Origin: Trochalopteron elliotii
Lineage: Eukaryota; Chordata; Aves; Passeriformes; Leiothrichidae
Reading direction: 5' to 3'
Assembly (NCBI GenBank): GCA_024734555.1
Contig: JANPWX010000451.1
Span: 1,634,728-1,698,727 of the forward strand
DNA length: 64,000 bases
Both the position numbers and the translations under genes were made by a program. Numbering within the stretch: position 1 is the stretch's first letter; each line of letters begins with the position of its first letter. The notes beneath the pieces are model-generated. The model searched no databases and was not told the DNA's origin. It saw only the letters and a program-made list of their open reading frames with translations. This document shows positions 63,501-64,000 of the stretch, one piece after another.

Positions 63501-63780
63501 GTGTTTAGGCTGAGCATGAGGTGCAGTAAGGATTCCTTTGTACCCATTGCCCTGAGTTGTACAGTGTAACAGCCTGACCAGTGCCCAGCCTGTTCTCACA
63601 TTCCTCCTTGGAGCTGATGAGTTGCAGAGCAGTTGAGAATCAAACTGACTTGTAATGCTCTTGTTTTGCCTTGTCCAGGTGATAAAAACCTTAGACCCCA
63701 AGCTAAATCCAGCATCAGCAGAAATTATGTTGCTCAGAAAACAGATATTGGAAAAGGACAAAAGAATTGAAGCACTAGAG
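48478..63780 (+). CDS. HOOK1: HOOK1, Hook microtubule-tethering protein 1 (19 coding exons, both ends missing)
   Basis: HOOK1 is a cytoplasmic adaptor that links cargo to dynein-dynactin; it forms the FTS-Hook-FHIP complex and acts in endosome transport, and in mammals in sperm head-tail coupling. The 19 exons listed separately join without a phase error into 626 codons (human HOOK1 is 728 residues). The order is: Hook domain, calponin-homology-like, roughly residues 22-165 ([43 protein letters not shown]); helix 8, which binds dynein light intermediate chain ([12 protein letters not shown]); then long coiled coils from about residue 185, with [42 protein letters not shown] and [19 protein letters not shown]. 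These words are HOOK1-specific rather than HOOK2/3. Missing are exon 1 (assembly gap) and about 80 C-terminal residues beyond the window. No internal stop or frameshift was seen. Confidence 0.97.
50087..50159 (+). CDS. HOOK1: HOOK1 exon 3 (Hook domain)
   Basis: Acceptor ttttgtttcag, donor gtattt. It completes the split Ile codon and encodes 24 codons, including [19 protein letters not shown] and ending in RIK. This is highly conserved in Hook proteins. Confidence 0.96.
50467..50517 (+). CDS. HOOK1: HOOK1 exon 4 (Hook domain)
   Basis: Acceptor caacaactag, donor gtatgg. It has 17 in-phase codons: [17 protein letters not shown]. The polypyrimidine tract is weak for this exon, but the peptide match is unambiguous. 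Confidence 0.95.
51497..51629 (+). CDS. HOOK1: HOOK1 exon 5 (Hook domain core)
   Basis: Acceptor tttttttcag, donor gtaggc. It has 44 codons beginning [14 protein letters not shown] and containing [16 protein letters not shown], the hydrophobic core helix of the domain, and ends in phase 1. Confidence 0.96.
52271..52338 (+). CDS. HOOK1: HOOK1 exon 6 (dynein LIC-binding helix 8)
   Basis: Acceptor cctttttcacag, donor gtaggt. It encodes (E)[19 protein letters not shown] and then IQE. The Gln and Ile seven residues apart in QHVVMTAI correspond to HOOK3 Q147 and I154, which are known to be needed for binding dynein light intermediate chain. Both are intact. Confidence 0.96.
53534..53596 (+). CDS. 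HOOK1: HOOK1 exon 7 (linker)
   Basis: Acceptor cctcttcctgtag, donor gtaact. It has 21 codons: [20 protein letters not shown] and Q. This variable linker joins the Hook domain to the coiled coil. Confidence 0.95.
54218..54301 (+). CDS. HOOK1: HOOK1 exon 8 (coiled coil start)
   Basis: Acceptor ccttgtttttttgaaag, donor gtaagt. It has 28 codons beginning [20 protein letters not shown], with clear heptads. It is the start of the first coiled coil. Confidence 0.95.
56030..56078. repeat. Exact 25-base tandem duplication in HOOK1 intron 8
   Basis: The unit ttttattttatttatttgaa followed by gccg occurs twice back to back with identical sequence, which suggests a recent slippage or duplication event. 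Confidence 0.85.
56395..56550. promoter_or_regulatory. HOOK1: CpG-rich patch inside HOOK1 intron 8
   Basis: About 150 bases with roughly fifteen CpGs and GC-box words (gggcccgccccgcttcccgc, ccccgcccag) within an otherwise AT-rich intron. It could be an internal promoter for a shorter HOOK1 transcript, an intragenic CpG island, or a GC-rich repeat remnant. No family was recognised. Confidence 0.4.
56913..57079 (+). CDS. HOOK1: HOOK1 exon 9 (coiled coil)
   Basis: Acceptor tctgtgctag, donor gtatga. It has 55 codons plus two bases, starting [16 protein letters not shown] and including [20 protein letters not shown], a HOOK1-typical segment. Confidence 0.97.
57678..57818 (+). CDS. HOOK1: HOOK1 exon 10 (coiled coil)
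   Basis: Acceptor gatcttgtag, donor gtatgt. It encodes [19 protein letters not shown], then a heptad-rich stretch ending ALKDENDIL and a split Arg codon. By hand count only about 13 of 46 codons end in G or C. Confidence 0.96.
58917..59118 (+). CDS. HOOK1: HOOK1 exon 11 (coiled coil, GC3-rich)
   Basis: Acceptor cattcctccag, donor gtagtg. It has 67 codons, including [19 protein letters not shown] and [19 protein letters not shown], and ends LETYKRQ. About 54 of 67 codons end in G or C, far above the neighbouring exons. It is the longest exon in the window. Confidence 0.97.
59390..59672 (-). mobile_element. CR1 LINE 3' region in HOOK1 intron 11
   Basis: The + strand shows aatcatagaatggtttggct, gaccttgaagatgatctcat, ccagcctgagcttgaacact, ggcctcaccaccctcacagg and ccctgtcctgtcactaca. 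This is the full order of a reverse-complemented avian CR1 3' end of about 280 bases. It is the best-preserved minus-strand copy here. Confidence 0.95.
59967..60077 (+). CDS. HOOK1: HOOK1 exon 12 (coiled coil)
   Basis: Acceptor acttttatgtaaag, donor gtaagt. It has 37 codons: [20 protein letters not shown] and onward to EALMKEKE. Both phases are 0. Confidence 0.96.
60210..60300 (-). mobile_element. CR1 LINE 3'-end remnant in HOOK1 intron 12
   Basis: The + strand reads tagaattattggatcatgaa, then gttggaaaagatctccaaga and tcatccagac. This matches the reverse complement of a CR1 tail with several substitutions. Confidence 0.65.
60371..60458 (+). CDS. HOOK1: HOOK1 exon 13
   Basis: Acceptor gtgtcttgttag, donor gtactg. 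It has 29 codons beginning [20 protein letters not shown], then MQQDHLSQT, and ends in phase 1. Confidence 0.95.
60543..60603 (+). CDS. HOOK1: HOOK1 exon 14
   Basis: Acceptor catgtgatttcag, donor gtgaga. It encodes (G)[19 protein letters not shown] and a split Arg codon. It is the more variable hinge between coiled-coil segments, ending in the conserved PVEYR. Confidence 0.95.
61028..61168 (+). CDS. HOOK1: HOOK1 exon 15 (coiled coil)
   Basis: Acceptor gtttttgattcag, donor gtgagg. It encodes [20 protein letters not shown], then a heptad-rich stretch ending NELETEK and a split Arg codon. Confidence 0.96.
61744..61831 (+). CDS. HOOK1: HOOK1 exon 16 (coiled coil)
   Basis: Acceptor ttttcctcctcaaag, donor gtaagt. 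It has 29 codons: [20 protein letters not shown], then QEQGSKTEG. Confidence 0.96.
62166..62200 (+). CDS. HOOK1: HOOK1 exon 17 (35-base microexon-like)
   Basis: Acceptor tctcctttcacag, donor gtaagt. It has only 11 codons plus two bases: [11 protein letters not shown] and a split Met codon. Both flanking phases fit. Confidence 0.94.
62738..62820 (+). CDS. HOOK1: HOOK1 exon 18 (coiled coil)
   Basis: Acceptor cttttcattcacag, donor gtgagt. It encodes (M)[19 protein letters not shown], then LQPDDSQN, ending in phase 1. Confidence 0.95.
63242..63342 (+). CDS. HOOK1: HOOK1 exon 19 (coiled coil)
   Basis: Acceptor aatttctgtaaacag, donor gtgagt. It encodes [20 protein letters not shown], then [13 protein letters not shown]. 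The [20 protein letters not shown] run across exons 19 and 20 is nearly invariant in Hook proteins. Confidence 0.97.
63679..63780 (+). CDS. HOOK1: HOOK1 exon 20 (last exon in window)
   Basis: Acceptor ttgccttgtccag, donor gtaaaa. It has 34 codons: [20 protein letters not shown], then [14 protein letters not shown]. The remaining C-terminal cargo (FTS/FHIP) binding region must lie beyond 64000. Confidence 0.97.
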
Positions 63781-64000
63781 GTAAAAATGTTACATATATT
63801 TAATAATACCATCTAATACATTCTGTTTCTAATATTAGGCATTCAAGATATTGTTTCCTAGTGATTCAGTAAAATCTGCTTGGCTGAAATTCTGAAAGGA
63901 TTGTTGACAGTAGTCCAAATACCACAAAAATTGGGGAAATGCATTGAGTTTCACAGCAATATTGATGGGACTAGTTGGAATAGTTGCCTGAGCGAATACA
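63781..64000 (+). other. HOOK1: Start of HOOK1 intron 20
   Basis: Sequence after the gtaaaa donor; no further exon is seen before the window ends. Confidence 0.9.

Overview
The window is vertebrate nuclear DNA, almost certainly from a bird and probably a songbird. It has compact spliced genes, several CR1 LINE tails on both strands, and one decayed tRNA-Ile/CR1 composite SINE resembling the passerine element TguSINE1. No bacterial-style operon, plasmid, phage or CRISPR structure is present. Almost all long open frames are chance reading frames in non-coding DNA.

Two protein genes can be supported, both on the + strand. The first is the 3' end of FGGY (FGGY-family carbohydrate kinase): a 62-base penultimate coding exon (23765-23826) and the terminal exon (25027-25108), with a poly(A) signal at 25250-25255. 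I found no earlier FGGY exon, so positions 1-23764 are read as one large FGGY intron. The second is HOOK1, the microtubule/dynein cargo adaptor. Nineteen consecutive coding exons (48478-63780) splice into one continuous 626-codon frame, with every phase matching. They cover the protein from the start of the Hook domain to about 80 residues before the expected C-terminus; the last exons lie beyond the window. The start codon and exon 1 are not visible and most likely lie in a 392-base assembly gap (43993-44384) inside the CpG-island promoter.

Layout: 1-23764, FGGY intron with repeats, including a 199-base AAGGG array, a tRNA-derived SINE, CR1 pieces, a duplicated 155-base segment and an unidentified 0.57-kb decayed coding-like stretch. 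23765-25275, FGGY 3' end; its last intron holds a degenerate AT-rich minisatellite followed by a GC-rich CR1. 25276-43300, intergenic with no supported gene. 43300-44600, CpG-island promoter of HOOK1, possibly with divergent transcription. 44600-64000, HOOK1 introns and exons, including a CpG-rich patch in intron 8 and an unusually GC3-rich exon 11. The order FGGY then HOOK1, same orientation, matches the arrangement known in human and other amniotes. The two genes are not functionally linked: one is a sugar kinase, the other a motor adaptor.

I found no convincing new multi-gene system. The best leads are the templated-looking insertion at 18-263, the orphan coding-like region at 6736-7310, the AAGGG array, the GC3 jump at HOOK1 exon 11 and the intron-8 CpG patch.
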